Shown in pieces: positions 1-11,991 of a stretch of 64,000 nt of DNA. The position numbers and the translations under genes are program-made. The stretch covers positions 8,783,407 through 8,847,406 of the forward strand of contig NC_047082.1 of NCBI RefSeq assembly GCF_902459465.1, in the 5' to 3' direction. The notes under the pieces were generated by a model that was not told where the DNA came from, did not search any database, and was given only the letters and a program-made list of their open reading frames with translations. The first letter of the stretch is position 1, and each line of letters opens with the position of its first letter. This DNA comes from Asterias rubens. Lineage: Eukaryota; Echinodermata; Asteroidea; Forcipulatida; Asteriidae.

Positions 1-738
1 GTTGAAAGAAAAATGAAAACAGAGACATGATAGAGTTTCGAGGGAAACTGTCTACACAAATAATGAAATAAAAAAAACCTCAACGAAATATTATATAAGT
101 GAAGTGGGATTTTGAGCTGCCATATTTTGTCACACAAAGCATCAATTTTTGCGTTGGATTTAAGTTGAGGAACAGTTGTGTGTGTTGAAACAACGCGTGC
201 CTTTAAATAATTTTATTGTCCAGGAAAATTTTAACATATAGTTTAGGAAACTTGATGGTTTAGTTTTCAAACCAACTGTGTGATTTCACATCATGGTGCC
301 TTAGATTTATCATGAGAAATATTCCCTCCCACTCCATTTGTTAAAAGTGTTTTAAAAATACTAAGCAAAGACTTGCAAAATGTTTGAATCTTGTGGAAAC
401 TTTCATTGGAAAAGTCTTTGTATTGGAAGTAAACTGCTCACAAAAAGTAAGGAAACTTTTTTCAATCCAGTATATTTGTTATTATTTAATACTCTCTTTG
501 TATATGGTATATATCATTGCAAAGCTGAACTGTTCCTCTTTAAGATGATACCACAATTGCAATGATAACATGTTGCTGGACTTGACCACGTTAATGAGAA
601 TGAGACAATCACAAATCAAATGTGCCAAAATTGGCAATTTCGTGTTACGGTGTATTTAGATCGAAATTGATTTGTCATTAATTCTATACATACCAAAGCA
701 GCTGCCAATTGCTTGTTCTTAATTAATGCCCAAAATGT

Positions 739-905
739 CTGCAAGATTCGACCTCCTCAACTGGATCAAATTAAAGGCCGTTTTACGAACGGCTGTAAGA
801 TTTGACTTCCTTCAGCTGGACCAAAAGGTCAAATTGAAGGTCGTATTACGAACGCCTGCAAGAGTTGACCTACTTCTACTCGACCAAAATGTCAAAGTTA
901 AGGGT
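739..905. repeat. Diverged tandem repeat, about 3 units of 54-63 bp
   Basis: Three related units start near 739, 793 and 856. Each reads roughly (T/G)GCAAGATTCGACCT, then a CTGGACCAAAAGGTCAAA-like part, then TTACGAAC. An open frame runs through all three, giving a peptide with repeated RFDLL-type and LDQxVKxK motifs. I treat it as noncoding because no flanking exon or conserved domain is seen. Confidence 0.55.
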
Positions 906-1447
906 TGTGAATTGATGTTATGTTTCCTAGTAACATAGTTTCTGTGACACATCACTACTCAAGCCTGAGGGAAAAAAAAACCAATAATAGTAATTTTAGC
1001 CTGTATTTTGACGCTTTAGTCTTTAACATGACAACAAACGTTTTCAAAGTGTTCATTTTTTTTTTTTTTTATATTCTTGACCAAGATTCTTTCTCCCATG
1101 ATGTCTTCAAAATTTAACCTTTTTGAATTTCTGGTGTTTTTTTTGGGTAATGATGGATGCATTCCTTTACTCTGTCTGAAAACAAAACTAGTTGCTTCTA
1201 TTATTTTTTTACACTTGTTGTAAAATGCATTCCCTTCTCGTATAGTTGTAAAAATGCTCACTGTGTTTTGTTATTTTTTAGTTTTGTATGAAAATTTGCT
1301 CGGATGCACATTACTTTTTCTTTGAATTGTTTCTATCGGATCATTGTAAAATTATTTTAATATCTATTCGGCTGATGACATAACTAAAAAACTTGATGAT
1401 AATTTTTTTTTTTGAAATGGAAAATGAATAATTGAACTATTGTTGTT

Positions 1448-1450
<3 letters not shown>

Positions 1451-1484
<34 letters not shown>
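1451..1484. repeat. AATC microsatellite
   Basis: About eight uninterrupted AATC units are visible. Confidence 0.9.
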
Positions 1485-1485
<1 letters not shown>

Positions 1486-2392
1486 TCACTCCTCCAGTTT
1501 CTGTAGACTGCCATCATTCTCGCTGCCTATTCTGTAAAAATGTTTGGACCAATGAAGTTTTGCGAGTAATTAAATGTCGGGACCCATTGAAGTGTGTGAT
1601 ATTTTTCCAATCAAACTTTTATGCACGCTCACATCTGTTTTTTTTTGTCAATCTGTTTTCTTGCATTCTTGCCAAGTCTCCTTGGGTCGATTTCACCAAG
1701 AACTTTGGACTAGTCCTAACATAGGATTAGCCTTAGGAGACATTCAAATCTTAAGGCTTGTCCTAAAGTAATAGGACAACCCCAATACAAGAAAAGACTA
1801 GTCTTAGCTCTTTATGAATTCCACACCTTGCCATGTACATGTCTGTCATGGTTGGCTGCATATTGCGCCAGGTTACTCTGTAAACTGAAGGTGCTACAAT
1901 ATAATTCATAATAACTTTTAACATGTCTGTCAAAGAAATATGGGTTTCTCCGAACCCTTTTGATGTAAAGCGCTATATTATAAGAACTTTCCATATTCAC
2001 AGAATTAGAACAACTAACCAACCAAAAGGACTTATGGTATAAATGCAAACAAACAGTTAATGGCCTGACGTTTCGACTCTAGCAGAGTCTTTCTCAAAGG
2101 CTGAACAAAAACTTTAAAAAGCCAATCATAACTTTCAAAGGACTTCTTAACATCGTTGCACGGCAACTTGATCTACAACGAACTTGCAATTAACTCAGTT
2201 GAAGGATATAGTCTTAATGAAATTGATTTTGATGAACCATTATTTTTCTATAACAAAGTTTTACCGCAGATCAATGCATATCAATATTAATAATGTACAA
2301 ATTAAAGGGTGGAAAGCTGAAATGCAAGTCGTATTTCCAATATATATTATGAGGAAAGTTCAGCATGATTAATTGTGTGATAATTGGTAAAT

Positions 2393-2418
2393 AATTAGAT
2401 TAGATTAGATTAGATTAA
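2393..2418. repeat. AGATT microsatellite
   Basis: About five consecutive ATTAG units. Confidence 0.8.
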
Positions 2419-2718
2419 TTTATTCAGCCGACGTTAAAAAGTTAAAAACCTAAAACATCGGAAATTGTGGTGTACCTCGAGCAAGCAAGCAAGTATTTTT
2501 TTTAAATACATGTATGATGCACAGAATGCATTATCATCATATATTTTAGATTATATAATTTGTTTTTTTAAATGTACATTAAATGCAAAACCAAGTGCAT
2601 TAACCATTGATTTTCCTTCAAATGTTTTTATTCCAGATATGCATGTAGCTACTGGATTTTTCCCTAAAAAGAAAGCTTGCCAATATTTTTTGTATAAGAG
2701 ATGTTGAGACCCGAAGAC

Positions 2719-3104
2719 TTAAAGGCAGTGGACACTACTGGTAATTACTCAAAATAATTATTACTATAAAATCTCACTTGGTAACGAGTAATGGGGAGAG
2801 GTTGACAGTATAAAACATTGTGAGAAACGGCTCCCTCTGAAGTAACGTTGTTTTCGAGAAAGAAGTAATTTGCCACGAATTTGATTTTGAGACCTCAGAT
2901 TTAGAATTTGAGGTCTCGAAATCAAGCATCTGAAAGCATACAACTTCATGTGACGAGGGTGTTTTTTCTTTTCTTCTTATATTGCAACTTTGACGACCGA
3001 TTGAGCTCAAATTTTCACAGGTTTGTTATTTTATACATATGTTGAGATACACCAACTGTGAAAACTAGTCTTTGACAATTACCAATAGTGTCCACTGTCT
3101 TTAA
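2719..3104. mobile_element. MITE family A, full copy (TTAA ends)
   Basis: The element starts TTAAAGGCAGTGGACACTAC and ends with the inverted match AATTACCAATAGTGTCCACT...TTTAA, so it has terminal inverted repeats of roughly 25-28 bp. It carries an internal palindrome built on GAGACCTCAGATTT / AATTTGAGGTCTC. No open frame of note, so it is non-autonomous. TTAA at both ends resembles the target site used by piggyBac-type transposases; that assignment is inference. Confidence 0.85.
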
Positions 3105-3300
3105 AGGGGTCACTGACAATGCAAATATTTATTGTGTGGTTTTGAGGGGACATTAGGTTCCAACTGTGCCAAAGTGTTTTACATTGGGTATCTGGAATAA
3201 GAAAACAATAGTAGACAATAGAGTAGATGCTTTTATCAATCTTTAAAGGTATTATCTAGGATTGGTACTGATAAAAAATATCATTGTTTAATTTTTCATC

Positions 3301-3465
3301 TTAAAGGAACACGTTGCCTTGGATCGGACGAGTTGGTCTATAAAAAGCGTTTGTAACCGTTTGTTATAAAATGCATATGGTTGGAAAGATGTTGTAAAAG
3401 TATAATACAATGATCCACACACGTATGCCTCGAAATTGAGTGGTTTTCCCTTTTTTTTGCGAACT
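3301..3465. mobile_element. MITE family B, half copy
   Basis: It begins TTAAAGGAACACGTTGCCTTGG and matches the left half of the complete palindromic copy at 6699-7079. The mirrored half is missing here. Confidence 0.75.
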
Positions 3466-4239
3466 AATGGCTTTAGCTCTACTAATCCTTGATGATACCT
3501 GTAAAATCCTTAGCACATATTTTGTTTTGTTAATTTTGTTTTGTTAATTCTTTATTTATGTACCTTTCAAAAAAGCTTTATGCAGTATTGCATAGTCTTG
3601 TATGCCTTTGTCAACTTGTTATTTTTTTTAAACGAAAATTAATGTGATTAATTTATTTTGCACAAACGCTTATTTTATGTTTCTTATTTAAAATGTAAGT
3701 CTTAAGAAACTATGCAGAATGTAATAATTTGTATACACTTCAGTTGAAAGTGTAACAACCTTTCAACTCTGAGTGCAACTCATATCTGTATTAATAAAGT
3801 AAATAATAATGCTTTATAAAAACCAACTTTTGATTCAGGATTTATTTTATGAAGTGTTATTTCTCAGTCTAATGGGTTGAATCAGGGAAATCTTAAAATT
3901 GTGTTTAAATAACTTGAATGAAAGTTGTTAAAAGCGTACACCATGGTGAACATTTAGATGGACCTTGCGCGCAATAAACTGTTCCTATTTCTTTTCTGCT
4001 AAGCAAGATCCTTACGTGCTAAGTAAATATGCGGCCAAATAACTCTATGTAACTGGGCCCTAATGTAACACACTGTTCTTGGAAATGTGCCGATTCTCAA
4101 TAAGAAATAGGTTAATGATAAGTAATAACTACTCTCTGCTTGTATTGAAATGAATTCCTGCCTAAAGAACAGGTGTCGAAGTTAAGTGTATTTTCATGGT
4201 AGTCGGCATGGCTAGTATGGGGAAATTGTAGATTTCTAC

Positions 4240-4325
4240 TTGCGAATTTCAAGGGCACCAAGGCAATGACTATGGGGCACTGAGGCAATTGCCTTTGTTG
4301 CTTCCGTGAAGTAACAGGCCTGGAA
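4240..4325. repeat. Dispersed repeat (GGGCACCAAGGCAATGAC family)
   Basis: Shared with 12185-12355, 15495-15595, 16150-16262 and 54440-54605. Each copy combines a GGCACCAAGGCAATGAC-like segment with GAAGTATCAGGCC-like sequence. It looks like a short interspersed element, but I see no clear tRNA-like head. Confidence 0.6.
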
Positions 4326-5269
4326 GACAAATGTAATGTTTTTTTATCATGACAATAAGGATTTTGAATCTTGAATCTAATGAACTCTGAAAAAACAAAA
4401 CAATGGACAATGGACTTAAGTGATGTTATTGTCAACTCAAGCTACATTCCCCAAAGTGAAAGTGATGAACTATGCAGCTGGAATTTATCGATGCACGCAT
4501 AACAAATTAATCTCCAAATACCGTCATAACAGAGGAAGTTCAGTCCTCTCACGCAGTCTATTGATGCAAAAAGCTTGCAGTTGCAATTATCAAGCATTGT
4601 ACGGAAACACATCTGGCCTAGGATTATAAAAAACATCTCGCCAACCAAGGTTACAATAATTTATGTATAAAGTGCTCTTCTATAATTCTGTAAGCATTCA
4701 TTTTGATCAAGCAGTTATAAAAAATAAAAGTACAGAAAGAAAACTACATGGTCGTAACCGGTGTAGCGAAACCATAACGTCTTTGTTACGGTTTGGGAAC
4801 CCTGAACTAGGGTCATTAACTATTTACCCTTCATTGACGTTTAGACTCTTGCAGAGACTTTCTCAAAGGCAACATGACAAGAATCCTAGGACTAAAATCC
4901 TAAGAGTCCTAGGACTGGTCCTATGTTAGGACTATCTTTATGAAATCGAATCCTGAGCACTAAAGAAGGACCCCAAACAGCAATCCTTAATGTTTTGTTG
5001 TCCCTACCAATCCTGTATGATGCCTTTAAGGTCACCTGGCATGTGATATTCCCACCTCCGATTATGTTACACCAGTACAGCATACATTATGTAAATCAAT
5101 AGCTCAAAAAGCAATCGTAGATAAACAAAGTCTAAACATTGTATTTGAACGAGACTGGAATCATAGTAGAGTGAACAACCCTAGAAGTTTAGTGGAGATT
5201 TCAAAACCGACGGAGAGAAAAACCAAGAGCCGAGAATAACAGTGTCGAAATACAAACACAAAGCACTTT

Positions 5270-7649
5270 AAATTTAGACATGACTCCATTTATTCAATAA
5301 TATCAAAATTTATATGATTACAAACAGTTATTACTACAATTGAATTAATACATTAAAACAACCCCCAACCCAATCCCCCCTCCCCCCGAAAAAAAAGAAA
5401 GAAAACAAAAAATAACTCGGATTCCATCATGTCAGTGCAAAAGTGCCATGTAGTTGTCCACGCATCTTCATGCAGATTCGTTTTGTGTACCACCAGATCT
5501 TGTTTTGGCAATAAAAGATAATTTTTAAATATTCAAGTCTAACACACGCAAATGGCTTAGTAAGTAAACTCAAGGTTTCATCAAATAACTGGAGTCAAAA
5601 AAGTTCATATAAATTTTTGATACAGGATTAATTTAAGAACGGTTGAAAATTGATTAGTAAACACATGTAAGCGCTAATATTCACAAGACGTCCCACCTGG
5701 GGTCTTGAGGCAACACTGACACTTGAGCTAAAAATGTTGCCTGCGTACGAGCAGTCGATATAAGATCATACATCTATGAACAATCAGGGCTTTAGATGAA
5801 GATCAAAGAGTAGGATGGATTCATCTATAGACGAAACAACAGCTACTTTTTAGACACATCTGAATTCAGATCAAAGTCTGAAACATCTCATCCTTCTTCA
5901 TCAGTTACCATGGTTACCAAGAGGATATACTTGGGATGCACTTTACAATTTTAAGAACACAAACTCTGAAGGCACTGTTTTTTGTTTGCATAGTTATGTT
6001 TAAAGTTTACGTCTGAAAGAAGGAATCAATTGTATTGCTCAAGAGCATTGTGCTTTATGTTTTTTTGTTATGGCTCAACAATTAACTTGATTTGAGAAAT
6101 GTTAAATGAATGACTTGAGGTTTAAAAAAGGTCCATCTTCAAAAACAAAAAACAACAACAAATTGAAATTGCGAGAAGTTTATTAAATTATTTGATCAAC
6201 AGAAGAGAAGATTGAGGTGTACTTAAAAAAAAAAAAAATTCAGATCTCTTCCAAAATGTCAACAACGGAAATTTTGGTGAAAGATGACACAAACTTCCGA
6301 GTATAGACCCCCATGTTTTATTTGTTCTCTTCACACATCGCTCTGGCACCCTTTGGCTTTTCACTCATAGGAGAAAAGTTGTTAACTGTTATCGTTCGCA
6401 AATAATTTGCTCAAATGAGGGGGACTCCTTTGGTAAACTATAAATGAACTGTTATTTGTTGCATTTTCATTCGGTGATCTCTTTTATTAGCTCCATACCG
6501 TGTCTCCTGTTCACAGTACAAATATTTTAAGGTCCTATACTTTGCATACAGACTAGACAAAGTTATACATTGTTAAGTAGGTCCTTGACGTATTTATACT
6601 GTGAACAGGAGTTATGGTAGAGGGCGCTTAAACAGAGCAGCTAATAAAAATATAATGGTTCAATTCAAGAATGCAACAAGTAACAGTTCAATAAATACTT
6701 AAAGGAACACGTTGCCTTGGATCGGTCGAGTTGGTCTTTGAAAAGCGTTTTGTAACCGTTTGTTATAAAATGCATATGGTTAGAAAGATGTTGTAAAAGT
6801 AGAATACAATGATCTACACAAATATGCCTCGAAATTGCGTGGTTTTCTTTTTACCTCGTCCAATAACACGGTCGGCCATTTATGGGAGTCAACAGTTTGA
6901 CTCCCATAAATGGCCGACCGTGATAGTTCGAGACGTAAAAAGAAAACCGTGCAATTTTGAGTGATACTTGTGTGGATCATTATATTCTACTTTTAAAACA
7001 TCTTTCTAACCATATGCATTTCATAACAAACGCTTTTTATAGACCAACTCGTCCGATCCAAGGCAACGTGTTCCTTTAATTTTACGTAAAAATATGAAAT
7101 AATTATTAAAAAAGTAACTCTTGATTTCTGGAGACTGTTTTATAGAGTTGCTGAACTGAACTCACAACTTTGTTTCACAGAGTAACCTTCAGGTTACCAA
7201 CCAAAATGTATTGTAATCTATAACTGTTTGTGGATGGTTCCCTTGGCAGATAAATTGTTGTTAAATATGAGGTAATGAATAGCTCCAAATGCACTGTTTT
7301 TAAGCCTTCGTGCAACAGCACAAACCCCTTCAGATAGTTCTTCTTCTTTTGCTATTCTTGCTGCGATGATGTCGTGGAGAACAGTCAGTTAGATCATTCC
7401 AATCATGTCCGAGTTTCAAGAGACACTTTTGATCTTCAAGTAACATTTAGCGTCTTCACAATTCTGTCCAACAGGAAGATTCTGAACCATCTGATCAGTA
7501 AACGGTGCAACTCCCCTGGAAATCTAATAGCCAACCTGAGGCATGCATTTTTGTAATGGGGTGTGTGCAGTTGTGAATCAGAAGCCATTCCTTTTCCAGG
7601 AGGGACTTTCTAAATAACAATTTACAAACAAAATCTCTTCTACCTTTTA
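5270..7649 (-). other. Probable 3' UTR of RCC1
   Basis: This follows the RCC1 stop codon on the minus strand. A minus-strand AATAAA (plus-strand TTTATT at 5289-5294) would place cleavage near 5262-5278. No exon is seen in between, and a complete MITE B sits inside at 6699-7079. The extent is inferred from the signal alone. Confidence 0.4.
6699..7079. mobile_element. MITE family B, complete palindromic copy
   Basis: Left end TTAAAGGAACACGTTGCC, right end GGCAACGTGTTCCTTTAA. The arms are about 160 bp and nearly complementary over most of their length. The centre is a palindrome around ATTTATGGGAGTCAAC / GTTTGACTCCCATAAAT. TTAA flanks both sides. No transposase is encoded. Confidence 0.9.
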
Positions 7650-10600
7650 TTAGTCACAGGCCAGAATGACACAATGTTGTCCTCCCCCAGACGCCGAGAA
7701 CACTTTCCTGGATTCTAGTTGTTTACTTATTATCTTGACTGGGGTGACTTCGTCGTCTTCTTCACCAGTGCCAAGCTGATGATTGCTTCCCATCCCCCAG
7801 GAGTACAAAAAGCCTGCATTGAAGGAAGACATTTTGTTACCCTTCATGAGAAATTGTATTTATGAAATGTTTCACCATTTGGTTGGTCTTGCAAATGGCA
7901 CTGTGCAGGGCTTAAAGTGCATAACCATATTAAGGGCTGTCTGGAAAGTAAAACCCTTTCGTATCTTTATGTGTCAGCAAGCAGTATCAATTTGTCCGAA
8001 ACAACCTTCAAACTGTAGCTTTTCAAAAACTGGCTTGGACTCTTTCCAGTCACCAATTTTGGAGTAGTTTGTATTTTGCGCCGTCATTCGACATCATACT
8101 GTCAGGAGATGGAGTCAAGCCCCAGTGTCCAATTGCACTGATAGCCTTTTGTCAAGACCTTCATGGCTTGGAAAGATTCATAGCCGCTTCCCAAAGTGAC
8201 TGGAATGACGTAGCAATTATAGATGAGTGTCTTGCTTAAGAACACAAGTGTCAAACTAGGACTTGAACCAACACTCTGCTGAACAGAAACACTAGAGCTT
8301 GAGTGCTATTTATCCGCTTGGCCACGACGCTCCATTTTCTACAAACAAAAACACTTCGCGGTGAGTGTATCTTCTTGCCAGGTAGATTTTGTTCCTTAGA
8401 GAACTGTTTTGCTTTTTACTCTACTACCACGGAGCAGATTTTCGGAATTCGGGAGACTTCTCACAGTTAAAGAAGACTTTCTTAAAGAAAATGAGTTTGT
8501 GACTTACCACTTTTCGTGGCACAGTTGCTCATACTGGAGCCGCTTCCTAGTGATAAAACTTCTTCACTGTCTAGTGCCGAGACTTGCGTGGGTTTATAAG
8601 TCTCCTTGGAACCATCTCCCAGACCCAACCTCCCGTAGTCCGTCCTTCCAAGGGTGTAGACCTTTCCTGTAGGACATGAAACATAATGGCAATGTGACAG
8701 GTCTTTTTGGTTTGCCTTGTTTGTCTCTGCTTTTGTTCCTGGTGGTATAGAGTACTGTTGTTGCTTTTGTGGGGGGGGTTTGTTATATACATTTGTTTCT
8801 ATCTTGTTCTGCTTTTTCTACAGGGCCCCCAGGGAGAACAGTGTTTTTACACTGATGAGGCTACCCTGTATAGTGGGTTTTCATTGTTAAAGTTTGACAG
8901 AGCCTGCTTATTTCTGGTCCAAAAAGCCCTGTTGTCTTGTGAAATTTCAACCATGTTGTAACACTGAGCTTTCTTGACCAGTAATTTTACAAGATAAAAA
9001 CAAATTTTGACAATTGTCTATCTGATTACGGGAAACCACCTAGTTCCTTCAGAGCTTTTGGTCAAACAATAAGTTACCTTTGTTGTCTAGTAAAGCTGTG
9101 TGATGTTGACCCCCTCGGATGTCTTTAACTGTAAGATGAGAGAAAGACTCCACCTGTTCTGGCATGAAGCGACTGCGAGTGTCCTCAAATCCTGCAATGT
9201 GAAAATAAAAACCACCCATCCTATACTTACATTTGATAACCAACAGTACAAAATTGCAAAGGTTGTGGGTTCGAATCCGACCCGAGTCATATGCCTGTTA
9301 TTTCTTCACAGTATTCGGAAAAGTATTGAGTAAACAGTGCTAAGACACATCAGTGTATTAAGGGTAAAACCAAAGTTTCGATCTTTATCCCTGATGCAAA
9401 TTTAATGTAGGATAATTTGAACTGCCTCTAGCTACCAAGCAGTCTCGCTGGTCTAGTTGGCAAGAATCTGCTCTAGATTGGCAAAGGTCATTGGTTTGAA
9501 TCCTACCTAAGTAATATGCCAGTAAATTGTTTTTCACAGAACTCGGAAGTACCGAGTAAGCAGTGCTTACACACATCGGTATATGGGTTAAACCAAATAA
9601 TATTTTTGTTCCTTGCTGCAAATTTAACATCTATTAAAAATCATTTACAATCTTACCTAGTTGATGGTAGTTATTCAGTCCCCACCCATAGACTCCGCCT
9701 CCTCTCCTACTTGCCAACGTGCCGTAGGGCGTGCACCAAACATTATCAAAAAGAACCTTGCCCTGACCACGAATTCTCCGACAATGAACGAAGGCGGGCT
9801 CAAGAAGAATGCCTGCAAAGATGGACATTTATCCACAAAAATGATTAATGAAAAGAGGAATCTTATATGAAAAATCGTTTTAAAAGAACACAGTGTAGCC
9901 CTGAAAGGCGATCTCTTTTGACAAATATCAAAATTAAGTTTCTCACTTGTTCCTTTCCTGCCTCCACGCAGAGAGAAGATCTCTGCTATCCTTCCAAGCT
10001 GTCCCTGCTCCCCGCAGCCAACTGAATAAATCTCACCATTCTCCGTTAACATACACACATGGTCATTGCCTGATGAGATCTGCACCACTGTTTTCTGAAG
10101 AGGGAGTCGGTGCGGAAGTTTCTCCATACCCTTGGACGTCAAACCAAATGGACCATTGGCATCCTGGGGAAAGGAAATTAAATTTGATTTATAGGATAGT
10201 GTCAATGATATACATTGGTAATTGTCAAAGACCAGTCTTCCCACTTGGTGTATCCAAACATACATGTATGCCTAAAATAAAAAACCTGTAACAAAATTTG
10301 TCTCAATTGGTTGAAGTGGCAAGAGAATAATGAAAAAAAAAACACCCTTGCTGCACAAAATTGTGTGCTTTCAGATGTCTTATAAAAGGCTTCAGGTCTG
10401 AAGTTTTAGTTGAGTGCAAAATTACCTCTTTCTCAAAAACTGAGCCACTTCAGAGGGAGCCCTTGCTCACAATGTTTAACACTATCAACAGCTCTCCATC
10501 GCTCGTTACCAAGTAATTTTTATGCAAACAAATTATTTTGAGTAACTACAAATAGTGCATTTAAATTGTCTTTAAAGGCCAACTTGAAGGTGCATCTTAC

Positions 10601-11991
10601 CCTGAAGGTTCCCCATATGTAAGCCCTGCCGTCCTCCGTCAACGCGGCCGTGTGAGAATCGCCGCAGCTGACCTGCACGATCTTCTCTGACAGGTCTACT
10701 TTACCAACACTGAACTCTGACCCCTCCTCACTCGTGTCGCGACCTAGGGCACCCTCATCATTGCAACCGAAGGTGAACACCTAAAGAAAATTAAATGCAA
10801 AGTTTGTAAACACCCAAAGTAAAGAATGAATAATACCAACTTAAAATAAAGTTTCACTCTAAAAGTTTACTGATTATAAATTTTATACTGTACTAGCTAT
10901 GTTCAAAGATTGAGAAAACAGCATTTGAACTTTTGAAGACTGCAAAAATCACCATTGCTTTAATATGTGCCATTTTAACTGTTTCAGTGACTGACCAGCA
11001 GGACCAGTTAGCTTTTTATTTTACTAGTTTATCTGCTTTTTCACCTAATGTCCATAATTCATATTAAATACAATACAGAGATGCTTTTCAACACTGAACT
11101 ATTAAAGACAACCAGGGGTCAATTGCACAAAGGTAGCCCCAGCTAAGGACTAGTCCTAGGAATTATTACAACTTAAGGCTGGGGTAACTCCTCTTAACTC
11201 GACTGGTGCTTTCTGATGTTGTAACTACCGGTTGGGCCGCGGAGAGCACTGGCTTACTTTGAATGCTGGAGTAATTGAAAAACAAAACAAAGATATGACG
11301 ATTGCTATTACCTCGCCAGTTGATGAAAGGCAGACTGTATGCATTCCCCCAGCCACCGCTTCAACTATCTTTCCTTTCACAGCGTCAGGAAGAGGTACTA
11401 AGGCTGGCCTCTTCCTCTCGTAAATATCCTCACCTAGACCTAGCTGTCCGACATCTCCTTGTCCGAGGGTTAGAACGTGGCACTCTCTTGATTTGTGACT
11501 TGGATGTGTCACAAGTGGATTACCTGTACAGGGAAGGGTTAAATCATCATTATTATGGATCGACAACGGGCGGTGTATATTGGATGATCAAGAACACAAG
11601 GATTGCTGTTCAATGCATCTTCCACCCGACGACTGATCCCTGCTGAAAGGTGGTGTGTGATCTTGTTCCAAGTGTATAGTTTCCGGGTCTGCGACTGCAT
11701 CTTTATCCCCAGATGAAAATGTACTGTACTGCTGTTTCAATAAAGGCTTCGAATCTGGTGGTCTACTTGGTACGACACTAGTTACATTAACTGTAAACCC
11801 TTTCTCTTCGAGATAAGTGTATCTGGGTTCGTCAAAGTTTAATGATGCGTGCAACACACTACTCTGCAGGACCAATATGGTTTAAATATACCTTTTGGCT
11901 TTTTGGGAATTGTAACATCCTCATTTGCTGTTGACGTTGTGTTCTTGTCATTCTTCTTCTTGTCGTCAACGATTTTCCTTTTAGGAGGCAT
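7650..11991 (-). CDS. RCC1: Regulator of chromosome condensation 1 (Ran guanine nucleotide exchange factor)
   Basis: RCC1 is the chromatin-bound exchange factor that loads GTP on Ran, driving nuclear transport and spindle assembly. Eight coding exons on the minus strand: 11991-11892, 11523-11312, 10780-10601, 10163-9947, 9812-9657, 9191-9078, 8666-8508, 7813-7650. All introns are GT-AG and phases match, giving 433 residues against 421 in human. The N-terminus is a lysine-rich tail ([18 protein letters not shown]), like the basic NLS and DNA-contact tail of the family. Propeller hallmarks follow: [100 protein letters not shown]. The Asp in SGNDH and the His in GGQHH, implicated in Ran exchange and binding in human RCC1, are kept. 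I chose the ATG at 11991 (A at -3); an in-frame GTG upstream is not needed. Identification is near certain; exact exon edges are by eye. Confidence 0.95.
8150..8335. repeat. SINE-like repeat in RCC1 intron 7
   Basis: TTTGTCAAGACCTTCATGGC resembles 25035-25100 and 25445-25560. It is followed by a reversed tRNA-like head (ACTTGAACC...CTTGGCCACGACGC) shared with 26615-26715, 52560-52625 and 53470-53585. Confidence 0.6.
8345..8485. repeat. Fold-back element arm fragment in RCC1 intron 7
   Basis: It matches one arm of the hairpin element at 24190-24688: CTTGCCAGGTAGA, TTAGAGAACTGT, a CTACTACCACGGAG-like part and GGGAGACTTCTCA. It ends about 25 bp from the exon 7 donor. Confidence 0.65.
9205..9405 (+). 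mobile_element. tRNA-derived SINE in RCC1 intron 5, copy 1
   Basis: A Pol III B-box-like GGGTTCGAATCCGACCCGAG is followed by the family tail (cACAGTATTCGGAAAAGTATT, CAGTGCTAAGACACATC, GGTAAAACCAAAG). The head is truncated against the exon 6 acceptor. Confidence 0.75.
9428..9625 (+). mobile_element. tRNA-derived SINE in RCC1 intron 5, copy 2
   Basis: Head-to-tail with the previous copy. An A-box-like TGGTCTAGTTGGCAAGA and B-box-like GGTTTGAATCC are present, then the same tail (CAGAACTCGGAAGTAC, CAGTGCTTACACACATCGG). The two copies fill nearly the whole intron. Confidence 0.75.
10196..10577. mobile_element. MITE family A, diverged copy in RCC1 intron 3
   Basis: Reverse orientation to the 2719 copy. 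TTGGTAATTGTCAAAGACCAG near the left end and GAGTAACTACAAATAGTG near the right end match the family ends. It is more diverged than other copies, so probably older, and fills most of the intron. Confidence 0.75.

Larger units (their letters stand above)
1..5269. other. Intergenic region, no gene recognised
   Basis: I found no conserved exon here on either strand; the open frames are short and look random. It holds a diverged tandem repeat near 740-905, an AATC microsatellite, an AGATT microsatellite, one full TTAA-type MITE (2719-3104), half of a second family (3301-3465) and a SINE-like GGGCACCAAGGCAATGAC repeat near 4240-4325. An AATAAA-type signal near 3793 could end a 3' UTR of a plus-strand gene lying left of the window, but nothing else supports this. 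Confidence 0.5.

Noticed and set aside
9087-9290. Minus-strand frame with RVGFEPTT
   Set aside because: This peptide is the well-known translation of a tRNA B-box and its flank within a SINE, not a gene.
11588-11875. 95-codon minus-strand frame within RCC1 intron 1
   Set aside because: It looks somewhat protein-like, but its frame does not connect with exon 1 (phase 1) through the visible TCCTGCAG acceptor; joining there gives an immediate stop.
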